Shown: positions 43,167 through 50,802 of the stretch, one piece after another
Position numbering within the stretch: the first letter of the stretch is position 1
Layout of the letters: each line of letters starts with the position of its first letter
Assembly: GCF_051195215.1 (NCBI RefSeq)
Contig: NZ_JBNAZM010000020.1
Location: 1-64,000 of the forward strand
From: Arhodomonas sp051195215
GTDB lineage: Bacteria; Pseudomonadota; Gammaproteobacteria; Nitrococcales; Nitrococcaceae
DNA length: 64,000 nt
Direction: 5' to 3'
Notes under the pieces: model-generated
Database searches by the model: none
Told to the model about the DNA's origin: nothing
Seen by the model: only the letters and a program-made list of their open reading frames with translations
Program-made: the position numbers and the translations under genes

Positions 43167-43187
43167 AGTAATCGTTCTCATTCGCAT
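43167..43187 (-). promoter_or_regulatory. Fur-like box upstream of the 71-residue protein gene
   Basis: On the minus strand the sequence GCGAATGAGAACGATTACT matches the 19-base Fur consensus in 12 positions, including the AATGA and GATTA cores. It lies about 47 bases ahead of the start codon, in an AT-rich patch (43150-43200) unlike its surroundings. Iron control of the small gene is possible but unproven. Confidence 0.35.
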
Positions 43188-43612
43188 ATGCAAGTCATTG
43201 AATTGCGGATGACGCCCCGGCGGATAGGCGTTACATTGTCGACATTCTTGGATGACCAATCCGGTTACAGCGCATGCCACATGTCAGCGAGCCAGTCGGG
43301 CGGTGTGTCGCGACGACAGGGCCGGGGGCGACGCCGGAGTCAACCGTCGCGGGAATCAGCAGCGCGAATTGCGACGTGTAGCAAGGCCCTACACGAGCGG
43401 CGAGCGACGCCGTCCACAACGGCGCATAAGGCCACCGGGGCCTGGCAGCATGTTCGAAATGGTTGGTAAATGCCCGCTGGCACAGGCGGTGTATCGCTGG
43501 GGACGGGGCAGACATGAAGGCGCGACGGACAAGCGCGCCACTAAATGAGGAGGCCGGACCACCGGCCCACGAGACGACAAATCAGCTACCCGCAAGACGA
43601 AAGGAGATGACC
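43188..43612. other. 425-bp region without a recognised gene
   Basis: This region lies between the small gene at 42905 and the HiPIP gene. A perfect seven-base hairpin, CGTGTAG/CTACACG, lies near 43374-43395. Several short frames cross the region but none shows a conserved pattern; a 32-codon frame from 43451 (MFEMVGKCPLAQ) is the least unlikely. It presumably holds the HiPIP promoter and leader. Confidence 0.4.
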
Positions 43613-43954
43613 ATGTCCCAGAACCATCCCGACCGTGGCCGACGGCGTTTTCTGCGCACCGGTCTGCTGGGCGTGGCGGCGGTGCCGCTCGCCGGTGGCC
43701 TGGTGACGCGCCGGGCCAGCGCTCAGGACGATATGCCCAGGCTGAGCCCGGACGACCCCGCGGCCAAGGCTCTGAGCTATACCCATGACGCCAGCACCGC
43801 CACGGGCAATGCGGCCTTCCAGGAAGGCGCTCACTGTGCCAACTGCCAGCTCTTCACCGGCGAATCCGGTGCGGAATGGGGCCCGTGCAGCGCGTTCCCC
43901 GGCAAGCTGGTGAACGCCCAGGGATGGTGTTCCGCCTGGGTCGCGAAGAGCTGA
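43613..43954 (+). CDS. hip: High-potential iron-sulfur protein (HiPIP)
   Basis: A 113-residue periplasmic electron carrier. A Tat signal peptide has the twin-arginine motif GRRRFLRTG (residues 9-17) and probably ends at ASA near residue 37. The four cluster-binding cysteines are at 75, 78, 92 and 106 (C-x2-C-x13-C-x13-C), with the aromatic GWCSAW that surrounds the 4Fe-4S cluster. HiPIPs carry electrons between the cytochrome bc1 complex and a reaction centre or oxidase in purple and halophilic bacteria. AAGGAG lies six bases ahead of the chosen ATG. Confidence 0.95.
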   Translation: MSQNHPDRGRRRFLRTGLLGVAAVPLAGGLVTRRASAQDDMPRLSPDDPAAKALSYTHDASTATGNAAFQEGAHCANCQLFTGESGAEWGPCSAFPGKLVNAQGWCSAWVAKS

Positions 43955-43981
43955 GCGCCAGTCAGACGCGTTGAGCGTCAA

Positions 43982-44005
43982 GGGGATGGGCGAGTGCCCA
44001 TCCCC
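43982..44005. terminator. Hairpin between the convergent HiPIP and FAD-oxidase genes
   Basis: A perfect ten-base stem, GGGGATGGGC and GCCCATCCCC, with a GAGT loop. It is 28 bases past the HiPIP stop and 12 bases past the end of the opposite gene, so it can serve both. No T-run follows on either strand. Confidence 0.5.
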
Positions 44006-44016
44006 GTCTGGACGAA

Positions 44017-45462
44017 TCAGTGACGATCATGGCCGCCGGTATCCCCGGCGGGTACTACCTTCCCCGGGTTGAGGGTGCCCTGAGGGTCGAGTGCGCCCTT
44101 GATCGCGCGCATGAGCGCGACCTCCTCAGCGGACTTCAGCCGCGCGACCTCGGCGGGCTTGAGCTGGCCGACGCCATGCTCGGCGGCGAACGAGCCGTCC
44201 AGCGTCGCGACGATGTCGTGGATCAGCCGGTTGAACTCGTCCCAGCGGTCGAGGAAGTCCTCACGGGCCATCTGCGGTGGCTGGCTCAGGTTGAAGTGTA
44301 TGTTGCCGTCACCGACGTGACCGAACGCGCAAGGGCGTATCCCCGGCAACCGCTGCCGGGCGGCTGCATCCGCGCGTGCGAGGAAGTCGGGGATGGCCGG
44401 CAGCGGCACCGAGACGTCGTGCTTGATGCTGGCTCCTTCGTGGCGCTGGGCGGCGGGGATACTGTTGCGCAGTGCCCAGAGCGTGTCGCGCCCGGCATCT
44501 TCGTCGGTGATCCGGTAATCGCGGGCCAGTGACGGCAGCTCCGGGAGCGTCCCTTCCAGCATTCCTCGCAGGTCGTCGTGGCGTCGGGAGCTGGTAACGT
44601 CCAGCAGGACGTACCAGGGCCACGGTTGTGGGAACGGGTCGCTGCAGCCCGCGCCGTGGCGGAGTGAGAACTCCACGGGGGTGCGCCCCATCAGCTCGAA
44701 GGCGGTGAGGCTGTCGCCGGTAAGCGCCCGCAGCTCGGCGAGTAGACCCAATGCCGCCGATGGGGTGTCCAGTGCGACCAGGGCGGTGGCACGGTGCCGG
44801 GGGCGGGGGTGCAGACGCAGGACGGCGGCGGTGATGATGCCCAGCGTGCCCTCGGAGCCGACGAACAGGTCCTTGAGATCGTAACCGCTGTTGTCCTTGC
44901 GCAGGGCGCGCAACCCGTTCCAGACGCGCCCATCGGCGAGGACGACTTCCAGGCCGAGCACAAGCTCACGGGCGTTGCCGTAGCGCAGCACGTTCATGCC
45001 ACCGGCGTTGGTCGCCAGGTTGCCGCCGATGCAGCATTCGCCGGCGGCGGCGTAGTCGAGGGGAAACAGCCGGTCCGCGCCGGCGGCTGCGGCTTGCACG
45101 TCGGCGAGTGTGCAGCCCGCTTCGGCCACCAGGGTGTGGCCCAGTGGGTCAATGGCGCGTATGCGCCGCAGACGTTCCAGGCTCAGCACGATCTGATCGC
45201 CGCTGGCGTCCGGTGCGGCGCCGCCGCACAGGCCGGTGTTGCCGCCCTGGGGAACGATGGCCACACCGGCGGCGGCGCACCGGCGGACCGTTTCGGATAC
45301 CGCGCGGGTATCCGCCGGGCGCACCACCGCCCGGCAGCGACCTTTGAACAGACCCCGGCGTTCACGGAGGTACGCCGCCGTTGCGGCCGGCGTGGTGATC
45401 ACGGCGTCGTCGCCCAGGACGTTCTCCAGCTCATGCACCAGTGCGTCGACGCCATCAGTCAT
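44017..45462 (-). CDS. FAD-binding oxidoreductase (D-2-hydroxyglutarate dehydrogenase / GlcD-like)
   Basis: A 481-residue flavoprotein. The N-terminal PCMH-type FAD domain includes IVPQGGNTGLCGGAAPD (about 68-84), LDYAAAGECCIGGNLATNAG and KDNSGYDLKDLFVGSEGTLG. The C-terminal FAD-oxidase domain contains CAFGHVGDGNIHFN and the flavin-proximal AEHGVGQLK. Members oxidise D-2-hydroxy acids, mainly D-2-hydroxyglutarate or D-lactate, and pass electrons to quinone or ETF. No GlcE/GlcF partners are nearby. Its start overlaps the end of the upstream DUF1461 gene by eight bases. Confidence 0.9.
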   Translation of the reverse strand: MTDGVDALVHELENVLGDDAVITTPAATAAYLRERRGLFKGRCRAVVRPADTRAVSETVRRCAAAGVAIVPQGGNTGLCGGAAPDASGDQIVLSLERLRRIRAIDPLGHTLVAEAGCTLADVQAAAAGADRLFPLDYAAAGECCIGGNLATNAGGMNVLRYGNARELVLGLEVVLADGRVWNGLRALRKDNSGYDLKDLFVGSEGTLGIITAAVLRLHPRPRHRATALVALDTPSAALGLLAELRALTGDSLTAFELMGRTPVEFSLRHGAGCSDPFPQPWPWYVLLDVTSSRRHDDLRGMLEGTLPELPSLARDYRITDEDAGRDTLWALRNSIPAAQRHEGASIKHDVSVPLPAIPDFLARADAAARQRLPGIRPCAFGHVGDGNIHFNLSQPPQMAREDFLDRWDEFNRLIHDIVATLDGSFAAEHGVGQLKPAEVARLKSAEEVALMRAIKGALDPQGTLNPGKVVPAGDTGGHDRH

Positions 45463-46198
45463 GGCGCAGCCACCAGCGCACGGCCGCGAGTAGCGCGGCT
45501 GTCAGCCCGAGTGTGAGGCCGGCAAGCTCGGCGGCCATCGGCCCGAACAGGTCGGGGGCCTTCATCAACGTCGTCATGAGCGATTCCTGGTAGTAGAAAA
45601 ACCACTGGTGCCCGGAGGGGAAAGCCCATTCGTGCAGCCGCGCGAACCAGCCGCCGTCACCGGCATCGAAGGCCGCCACCGTCAGGCCGCCGCCGACGGC
45701 GAGGGCGAGGCCGCCACCGGCCGCGAGCGCCCGCCCGCCGGGCACGTGTCCCGCCCGCCGCAGCCAGGTAACCGCGGCGAGCAGGCACAGGCCCGCGCCT
45801 ATGGCAGCGCGTTGAAGCAGGGAGACCCAATCGGCGACCAGACGCAGGTGCGCGATCTCCGGGGGACGCAGTAACGCCTCGGCGGTCGCGTTCGGTGGCT
45901 GGTAGCGCAGTGTCTCGAGACCTTCGCCGCCATGGTTGATGGCGGTCACGATGTCGCCGAACAACGCCTGGTGCTGCTGTGGCGTGAGAGTCTCGAAACC
46001 GCTGCGGTAGCGGTTCTGTGGCCCGTACTCGGCGATGTGGGCCTGAATGTCGAGAGCTCCGTAGAGGGCCGGATAACCGAAGTCGACGAGCGATAGCAGT
46101 TGCCAGGCCACGCCCGCGGCCGCGAGCAATGCGGCGGGGGCGACGGTGGCACTGGCGATTGCGGTGAGCAGGCGGTGGCAGCGCACGGCGTCGAGCAT
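45455..46198 (-). CDS. DUF1461 (TIGR01906-type) integral membrane protein
   Basis: A 247-residue protein with about five hydrophobic segments: one near residues 12-35, then a large periplasmic loop (about 40-115), and four more. The loop contains LYGALDIQAHIAEYGPQNRY and a later FHEWAFP-like RLHEWAFPSGHQWFFYYQES, the conserved block of DUF1461. Function is unknown. The start MLDAVRCH was chosen at the GAGCGA site; a slightly longer frame upstream is possible. It is coupled to the FAD oxidase gene. Confidence 0.8.
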   Translation of the reverse strand: MLDAVRCHRLLTAIASATVAPAALLAAAGVAWQLLSLVDFGYPALYGALDIQAHIAEYGPQNRYRSGFETLTPQQHQALFGDIVTAINHGGEGLETLRYQPPNATAEALLRPPEIAHLRLVADWVSLLQRAAIGAGLCLLAAVTWLRRAGHVPGGRALAAGGGLALAVGGGLTVAAFDAGDGGWFARLHEWAFPSGHQWFFYYQESLMTTLMKAPDLFGPMAAELAGLTLGLTAALLAAVRWWLRHD

Positions 46199-46379
46199 TC
46201 GCTCATTGTACGCCGTGACGGCGGGCGCACGCAGGCGCACGGTAGGCCTCCGGTGACGCTGGCCGCCGTGGTGTCACCCTGCAGTGATTCGCCGTCATAC
46301 CTGTCCCTGTCCGGTGTCGCGGCCCTTCGCCCCGCCCGGCTCCGGTGGCGCCGGGCGCTCGGAGACGCGGCGAACGTCT

Positions 46380-46784
46380 CTATTGCCCGGCGTCGTCCGC
46401 CGCCTCTGCCTTGTCGTCGAGCGGGGCGCTCAACCCGCGTCGGGCGCGCTCGTTGCGGGAGACGCTGCCGGCGAGCCGTCCCAGCGCCTCCACCGCGAGG
46501 GCGTCCCCGGATGCGGCGGCACGGCGTATCCACGCGAGCGCTTTGTCGGTGTCCTCGGCCACGCCCTGGCCATAGTAGTACATGTAGCCCACGGCATACT
46601 GGGCGCGGGGCTGGCCGGTGGCCGCTGCGTCGCGCAGGGCGGGGAAGGCGCGATCGAAGTCCCCATCGAGCCAGGCCTGACGGGCCTCGGCGATCTCCGG
46701 GGCGGTGCCGCCGTCCTGGGGCGCCGTGGCGCAGCCGGCGAGGATCAGGGACGCGGCGAATGCCGCGAGTGCGAAACGCTTCAT
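46380..46784 (-). CDS. Lipoprotein with Sel1-like repeat
   Basis: A 134-residue lipoprotein. The signal peptide ends at LILAGC (Cys18). The mature protein has one and a half Sel1-like repeats, AWLDGDFDRAFPALRDAAATG and AQYAVGYMYYYGQGVAEDTD, then KALAWIRRAAASGDALAVEA. Sel1 repeats mediate protein-protein contacts. It lies 33 bases downstream of the methyltransferase gene on the same strand. Specific role unknown. Confidence 0.82.
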   Translation of the reverse strand: MKRFALAAFAASLILAGCATAPQDGGTAPEIAEARQAWLDGDFDRAFPALRDAAATGQPRAQYAVGYMYYYGQGVAEDTDKALAWIRRAAASGDALAVEALGRLAGSVSRNERARRGLSAPLDDKAEAADDAGQ

Positions 46785-46817
46785 ATGGATCTCTTGTCGG
46801 TTACTTCTTCACAGGCC

Positions 46818-47480
46818 CTACCGCTTGCGGGCGAGGGTGACGCCGTCGGCCACCGGCAACAGGCAGAGGTCGATGCGGGCATCGTCGCGCAGGCTCCGGT
46901 TGAATGCGCGGATCGCGCGGGTGTCCTCGTCCTGTCGGGTGGGGTCGCTCACACGGCCGTGCCAGAGGGTGTTGTCCACTGCCGCCAGGCCTCCGGGGCG
47001 CAGGAGCTTGAGGGCGCGTTCGTAGTAGTCCGGATAGCCGCTCTTGTCGGCGTCGATGAACACGAAATCGTACTGGCGGGCGCCGCCGGCGTCGAGCAGT
47101 GTGTCCAGGGTATCCACCGCCTCGCCGATGCGCAGATCGATCAGCTCGTCCACGCCCGCCTGACGCCAGTAACGTTGACCGACATCCGTCCACTCGCGAC
47201 TGTGGTCGCAGGCGACGAGCACGCCGTCGGCGGGCATGGCCAGCGCCATCGTCAGCGCGCTGTATCCGGTGAAGGTGCCGATTTCTACCACTCGTCGGGC
47301 GCTGGTGAGGCGCACGAGCATCGCCAGCAATGCCCCCTCCTCGGGGGCGATCTGCATGCCGGACTGCGGCAGGCGCGCGGTTTCGGCGCGCAGCGCACGC
47401 TGGATGTCGTTCTCGCGAACGCCCTCCGAGAGCAGGTACGCGAGCAGGTCGTCGGACATCCCGATGGTACGATTGCTCAT
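46818..47480 (-). CDS. O-methyltransferase (class I SAM-dependent, catechol/caffeoyl-CoA type)
   Basis: A 220-residue methyltransferase_3 family protein. SAM-binding motifs are VVEIGTFTGYSALTMALAM, VACDHSREWTDVG, and FVFIDADKSGYPDYYE, whose aspartate binds the divalent metal, with DNTLWHGRVSDP completing the metal site. Substrates of bacterial members are usually catechol-like small molecules and are unknown here. The start at 47480 was chosen over a longer frame extending toward cpdA. It is divergent from cpdA. Confidence 0.9.
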   Translation of the reverse strand: MSNRTIGMSDDLLAYLLSEGVRENDIQRALRAETARLPQSGMQIAPEEGALLAMLVRLTSARRVVEIGTFTGYSALTMALAMPADGVLVACDHSREWTDVGQRYWRQAGVDELIDLRIGEAVDTLDTLLDAGGARQYDFVFIDADKSGYPDYYERALKLLRPGGLAAVDNTLWHGRVSDPTRQDEDTRAIRAFNRSLRDDARIDLCLLPVADGVTLARKR

Positions 47481-47546
47481 GATGCGGTAAACCTCCCTGT
47501 GGGCCGGCGGTGATGCCACCCGGGACAACAGGATACGCGAAGTCCA

Positions 47547-48368
47547 ATGGACGCTAACTCAACAGAGCCACGGAACGGCGTCAAGCCGCTTCGGGTCATC
47601 CAGATCAGCGACACGCATCTGTTCGAGGACGAGACCGCCCGGCTTGCCGGCGTGGCCACCGACGCGAGCGCGCGGGACGTATTCGAGGCCGCACTGGCAC
47701 AGGCGTGCGGCGTCGATCTCGTCGTCGTCACCGGCGACCTGGTCCACGACGGCAGCGTCACCGCCTATCGGCGCCTGCGTGACCGCCTGCGCGCCGCCGG
47801 TGCCCCGGTGCTGGTGGTGCCAGGCAATCACGATGGCCCCGATGTGATGCGGCGGGTCTTCGACGACGGGCCGGTGCGCTGGTGCGAGAGCTGCCGTGTC
47901 GGCGCCTGGCAGGTGGAGTCGTTGAACTCCCATCGCGGCGACGATCCCGGCGGCAGCCTCGGGGAGGCGCAGTTGGAGGCTTTCACGCGGCGGTTGGCGG
48001 CCGGTAGCGGGCCGGTGCTGACGCTGGTGCATCATCCACCGGTGGCGCTGGGGGCGCCGTGGCTGGACCGCATCGGCCTGGCGGACGGCCCGGAGTTGGT
48101 GGACCGGCTCGCGGCGAGCGGTCGGCCGGCAGTCGTGGTCTGGGGGCATGCCCATCAGGCATGGGCCGGGGGCGACGAGCGGTTGCGTTTGCTGGGCGCG
48201 CCGTCCACCTGCGTCCAGTTCGCCCCCGGGTGTGCGGATTTCACACTGGATACCCGCCCGCCGGGCTGGCGGTGGCTGTCGCTTTACCGGGACGGTGCCG
48301 TGGAAACCGGTGTGGAACGGCTGCCGGCAGGCATGCACGCGGCGGCGATGGATTGTGGCGGCTACTGA
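47547..48368 (+). CDS. cpdA: 3',5'-cyclic-AMP phosphodiesterase CpdA
   Basis: A 273-residue calcineurin-like phosphodiesterase that lowers cyclic AMP. All metal-binding motifs are present: QISDTHLF (residues 19-26), VTGDLVHDGS, VVPGNHDGP, LVHHPPVALG and VWGHAHQAW. Overall spacing and the sequence CSRLLG-like ERLRLLGAPSTCVQF fit CpdA/Icc. It probably has its own promoter in the 66-bp region shared with the methyltransferase gene. Confidence 0.9.
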   Translation: MDANSTEPRNGVKPLRVIQISDTHLFEDETARLAGVATDASARDVFEAALAQACGVDLVVVTGDLVHDGSVTAYRRLRDRLRAAGAPVLVVPGNHDGPDVMRRVFDDGPVRWCESCRVGAWQVESLNSHRGDDPGGSLGEAQLEAFTRRLAAGSGPVLTLVHHPPVALGAPWLDRIGLADGPELVDRLAASGRPAVVVWGHAHQAWAGGDERLRLLGAPSTCVQFAPGCADFTLDTRPPGWRWLSLYRDGAVETGVERLPAGMHAAAMDCGGY

Positions 48369-48462
48369 GTCACGGTCGTGGGAGACGACGTGCGGCACCA
48401 TACGGTGAACCGCAGGGTTGCGCAGGCTGCGCCATGGTAGCGGCGCGAGGCAGGAGTCAGCA

Positions 48463-49557
48463 ATGAGCGAGGAACCGCGGACGAGCGGGCGGGACGACGA
48501 GGTGGCCCGTCTCCAGGCGGAGCTCGAGGAGGCGCGGGCGCGCGCCGAGGAAGTCGCCGCCTACTACCGGGGTGAGCTCGAAGCGGCGCGCCGCCGGGCG
48601 GAGGACGAGGCGGTACGCATCCAGGCCGGCGAGGCGGGCCGGCGCAAGCGCGCAGACGAGGCGGTGGCGCGTCTGAAGGGCGAGCTCGCCAGTGCGCGGC
48701 GCGATGCCGAGCATGCGCAGCGTCGTTACGAGGAGCTGCATCGTCATCTCGAGGAGATGGAGCAGGCCAATGCCCGTGACGGTGCCCGCGAGCAAGAGGC
48801 CGCACGGGCGGCGTGGCGAACCGCCGAGGAGGAGGTGGAACGCCTCGATGGCGAGATCGCTGCGTTGCAGCGAGAGCTCGAAAGCGAGCGCGCGCATCGC
48901 CGGCAGCAGGATATCGAGCGCGAGCGGCTGGTGGAGGAGCACCGGCATACCGAGGAACGCTGGCGAGGGTTGATGGCGCGGCTTCGCCGCGGGTTCAAGG
49001 CGTCCGAGCAGCGTCGCCGGGCGTTGGAGAACGCCGTCGCCGAGGCCGAGCAGCGCGCACGCGAGGTCGCTGCAGCCGATGAGCAAGCCGGCCGGCGGCC
49101 GGCGTTCGCGCCGGTGGATGCCCGGGTGGAGGTGGATCCGACCAAAGGGTGGGGCAGCCTCACCATCACCGAAGGCGAGGATCTCTCCGACGAATTCATG
49201 CTGGTCGAGGCCGATCAGTCCATTCGCGAGGCCGCCGACGCCAGACCGGGGGACGGGCAGGGGCAGGGCGCGCGTGCCGATGTCTCCGAGGAGGAAGCGG
49301 AGACCCTGCTCATGGAGCTCAACGTGGACCGGCGCATGGCCGAGCGTCGCGCCGAGCCCGCCCGCGCCGCGCCGACGGCACCGGCCGACGGTGGTGCAAG
49401 CTTCCGACCGCGCGATCCCCGCCCCGTCCGTCCGGCGCCTGCGCCGGCGGGCCCGGCACGCACGCCGGAGCGTACCGGCGGCAGCCTGATGCCGTGGCTG
49501 GTGGCGGCCGGCGTGGTGGGTGTTCTGGCGGTCTTCGCCCTGGTGATGCTCCTCTAG
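48463..49557 (+). CDS. Tail-anchored coiled-coil protein of unknown function
   Basis: A 364-residue protein. Residues 10-225 form an almost unbroken coiled coil rich in Glu, Arg and Ala. A short non-helical block (about 228-265) contains WGSLTITEGEDLSDEFMLVE, then an acidic helix with DVSEEEAETLLMELNVDRRM, a Pro/Ala/Arg-rich linker, and a single C-terminal hydrophobic helix (about 341-364, MPWLVAAGVVGVLAVFALVM). There is no signal peptide, so the body should be cytoplasmic and held at the membrane by its tail. No family was recognised. Confidence 0.75.
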   Translation: MSEEPRTSGRDDEVARLQAELEEARARAEEVAAYYRGELEAARRRAEDEAVRIQAGEAGRRKRADEAVARLKGELASARRDAEHAQRRYEELHRHLEEMEQANARDGAREQEAARAAWRTAEEEVERLDGEIAALQRELESERAHRRQQDIERERLVEEHRHTEERWRGLMARLRRGFKASEQRRRALENAVAEAEQRAREVAAADEQAGRRPAFAPVDARVEVDPTKGWGSLTITEGEDLSDEFMLVEADQSIREAADARPGDGQGQGARADVSEEEAETLLMELNVDRRMAERRAEPARAAPTAPADGGASFRPRDPRPVRPAPAPAGPARTPERTGGSLMPWLVAAGVVGVLAVFALVMLL

Positions 49558-49565
49558 TGCAAAGT

Positions 49566-49787
49566 CCAATGGTCAAAGTGGCAAGCGCACAGCCGCTTGG
49601 CGTTACCGTCGACGCTTTGGTTCCTGCGTCAAGCGTTACGCAGGCCGAGTGCCGGAGGGTGGATGAAGCGCGAGCGTAATCCCTCTCCACGGGGCGTTGC
49701 GCGTCGCAAGTCTCGAGTTTCAGGTAGCGCGTGCGCCGTCCGAGCACCGGCTCCGGATCGCTTTCCGCTTTGAACGTGTGTCCATTG
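49566..49787. repeat. Composite intergenic repeat between the coiled-coil and rubredoxin genes
   Basis: The 255-bp region between the convergent genes holds no coding sequence. It is bounded by CCAATGG with CAAAG (49566-49577) and an inverse CTTTGA...CCATTG (49768-49787). It contains AAGTGGCAAG at 49576-49585, shared with 26173, and at 49661-49682 a 22-base near-palindrome opening GGAT and closing ATCC that resembles the widespread proteobacterial intergenic repeat around GGATGAAGCGC. It appears to be a mosaic of short repeat units. Confidence 0.5.
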
Positions 49788-49812
49788 CACGGGTTGGAGT
49801 CGCCGGGGGCGC

Positions 49813-49983
49813 TCAGATCTCGATCATCTCGAAGTCTTCCTTGCCTGCGCCGCATTCCGGACAGGTGAAGCTTTCCGGAATGTCTTCCCAGCGCGTGCCG
49901 GGCTCGATGCCCGCCTCAGGGGCGCCCTTCTCTTCCTCGTAGATCCATCCGCAGACCACGCACATGAAGGCACGGTATTCCAT
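49813..49983 (-). CDS. Rubredoxin
   Basis: A 56-residue electron-transfer protein with a single iron bound by four cysteines at positions 8, 11, 41 and 44 (MCVVCGWIYEEE and FTCPECGAGKEDF). It transfers electrons in alkane hydroxylation or oxidative stress defence depending on partner. It is divergent from thiE, an arrangement (rubredoxin, thiE, hemL) that recurs in Gammaproteobacteria. The ATG follows a weak GAGG site. Confidence 0.95.
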   Translation of the reverse strand: MEYRAFMCVVCGWIYEEEKGAPEAGIEPGTRWEDIPESFTCPECGAGKEDFEMIEI

Positions 49984-50095
49984 GGTTTGCGTCAACCTCA
50001 TCGGTGGGAAAAGGCCGCCAAGGGTACCCCCGCGCCGGCCGGGAATGAAGGGGGGCGCTGGCCGCGGTGCTCGGCGAGGCAGTAAACTGACGGGC

Positions 50096-50725
50096 ATGCG
50101 GACTGCTGCGGCCATTAGTGGGCTATACGCCATCACCGATGCTGCGCTGCAGCCACCGGAGCGTCTGGTGGATGCGGTGGCGGCGGCGGTCGACGGCGGC
50201 GCCCGGGTAATCCAGTATCGCGACAAGGGTGACGATGACGCGCGCCGGCTTGAGCAGGCCCTCGCGCTGGCGGCTCTGTGCCGCGACCGTGGCGTGACGT
50301 TCCTGGTCAACGACGACATCCGTCTGGCTGCCGAGGCGCAGGCCGACGGTGTCCACCTGGGCCGCGACGACGAGGCGCTCGCTGCCGCCCGCCGTGAGCT
50401 CGGCGACCGTGCCGTCATAGGCGTCTCCTGCTACAACGAGCTCCATCGCGCCCTCGATGCCGAGGCGGCCGGCGCCAGCTACGTGGCCTTCGGCAGCGTG
50501 TTCCCTTCGCGGGTGAAGCCGCACGCGCCGCGCGCGGAGCTGGCGTTGTTGCGCCGGGCCCGCCAGCGGCTTCGCGTGCCGATCGTGGCCATTGGCGGTG
50601 TGGACGCGGACAATGCGGGTCTGGCCGTTGCCGCCGGCGCGGATGCCGTGGCCGTGATCAGCGCGGTATTCGCGTCGACGGATGTGGCTGCGGCTGCCCG
50701 TCGTGTGGCCGCGGTTTTCGAGTAG
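50096..50725 (+). CDS. thiE: Thiamine-phosphate synthase
   Basis: ThiE couples the pyrimidine and thiazole moieties to thiamine monophosphate, which ThiL (5936) then phosphorylates. The 209-residue TIM barrel has LYAITDAAL, VIQYRDKGDDD (pyrimidine site), FLVNDDIRLAAEAQADGVHL, GSVFPSRVKPHAP and VAIGGVDADN, all conserved. Length is normal. The ATG at 50096 was chosen because the family starts with GLYAITD within ten residues. hemL follows after 77 bases. Confidence 0.94.
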   Translation: MRTAAAISGLYAITDAALQPPERLVDAVAAAVDGGARVIQYRDKGDDDARRLEQALALAALCRDRGVTFLVNDDIRLAAEAQADGVHLGRDDEALAAARRELGDRAVIGVSCYNELHRALDAEAAGASYVAFGSVFPSRVKPHAPRAELALLRRARQRLRVPIVAIGGVDADNAGLAVAAGADAVAVISAVFASTDVAAAARRVAAVFE

Positions 50726-50802
50726 ACAGCGCTGCGTGGCTCCTCTGCGGTGAGAGCGCGCGGTGGCGTGGGACATTCACCCCGATTTCAGGAAGCGAGA
50801 CC

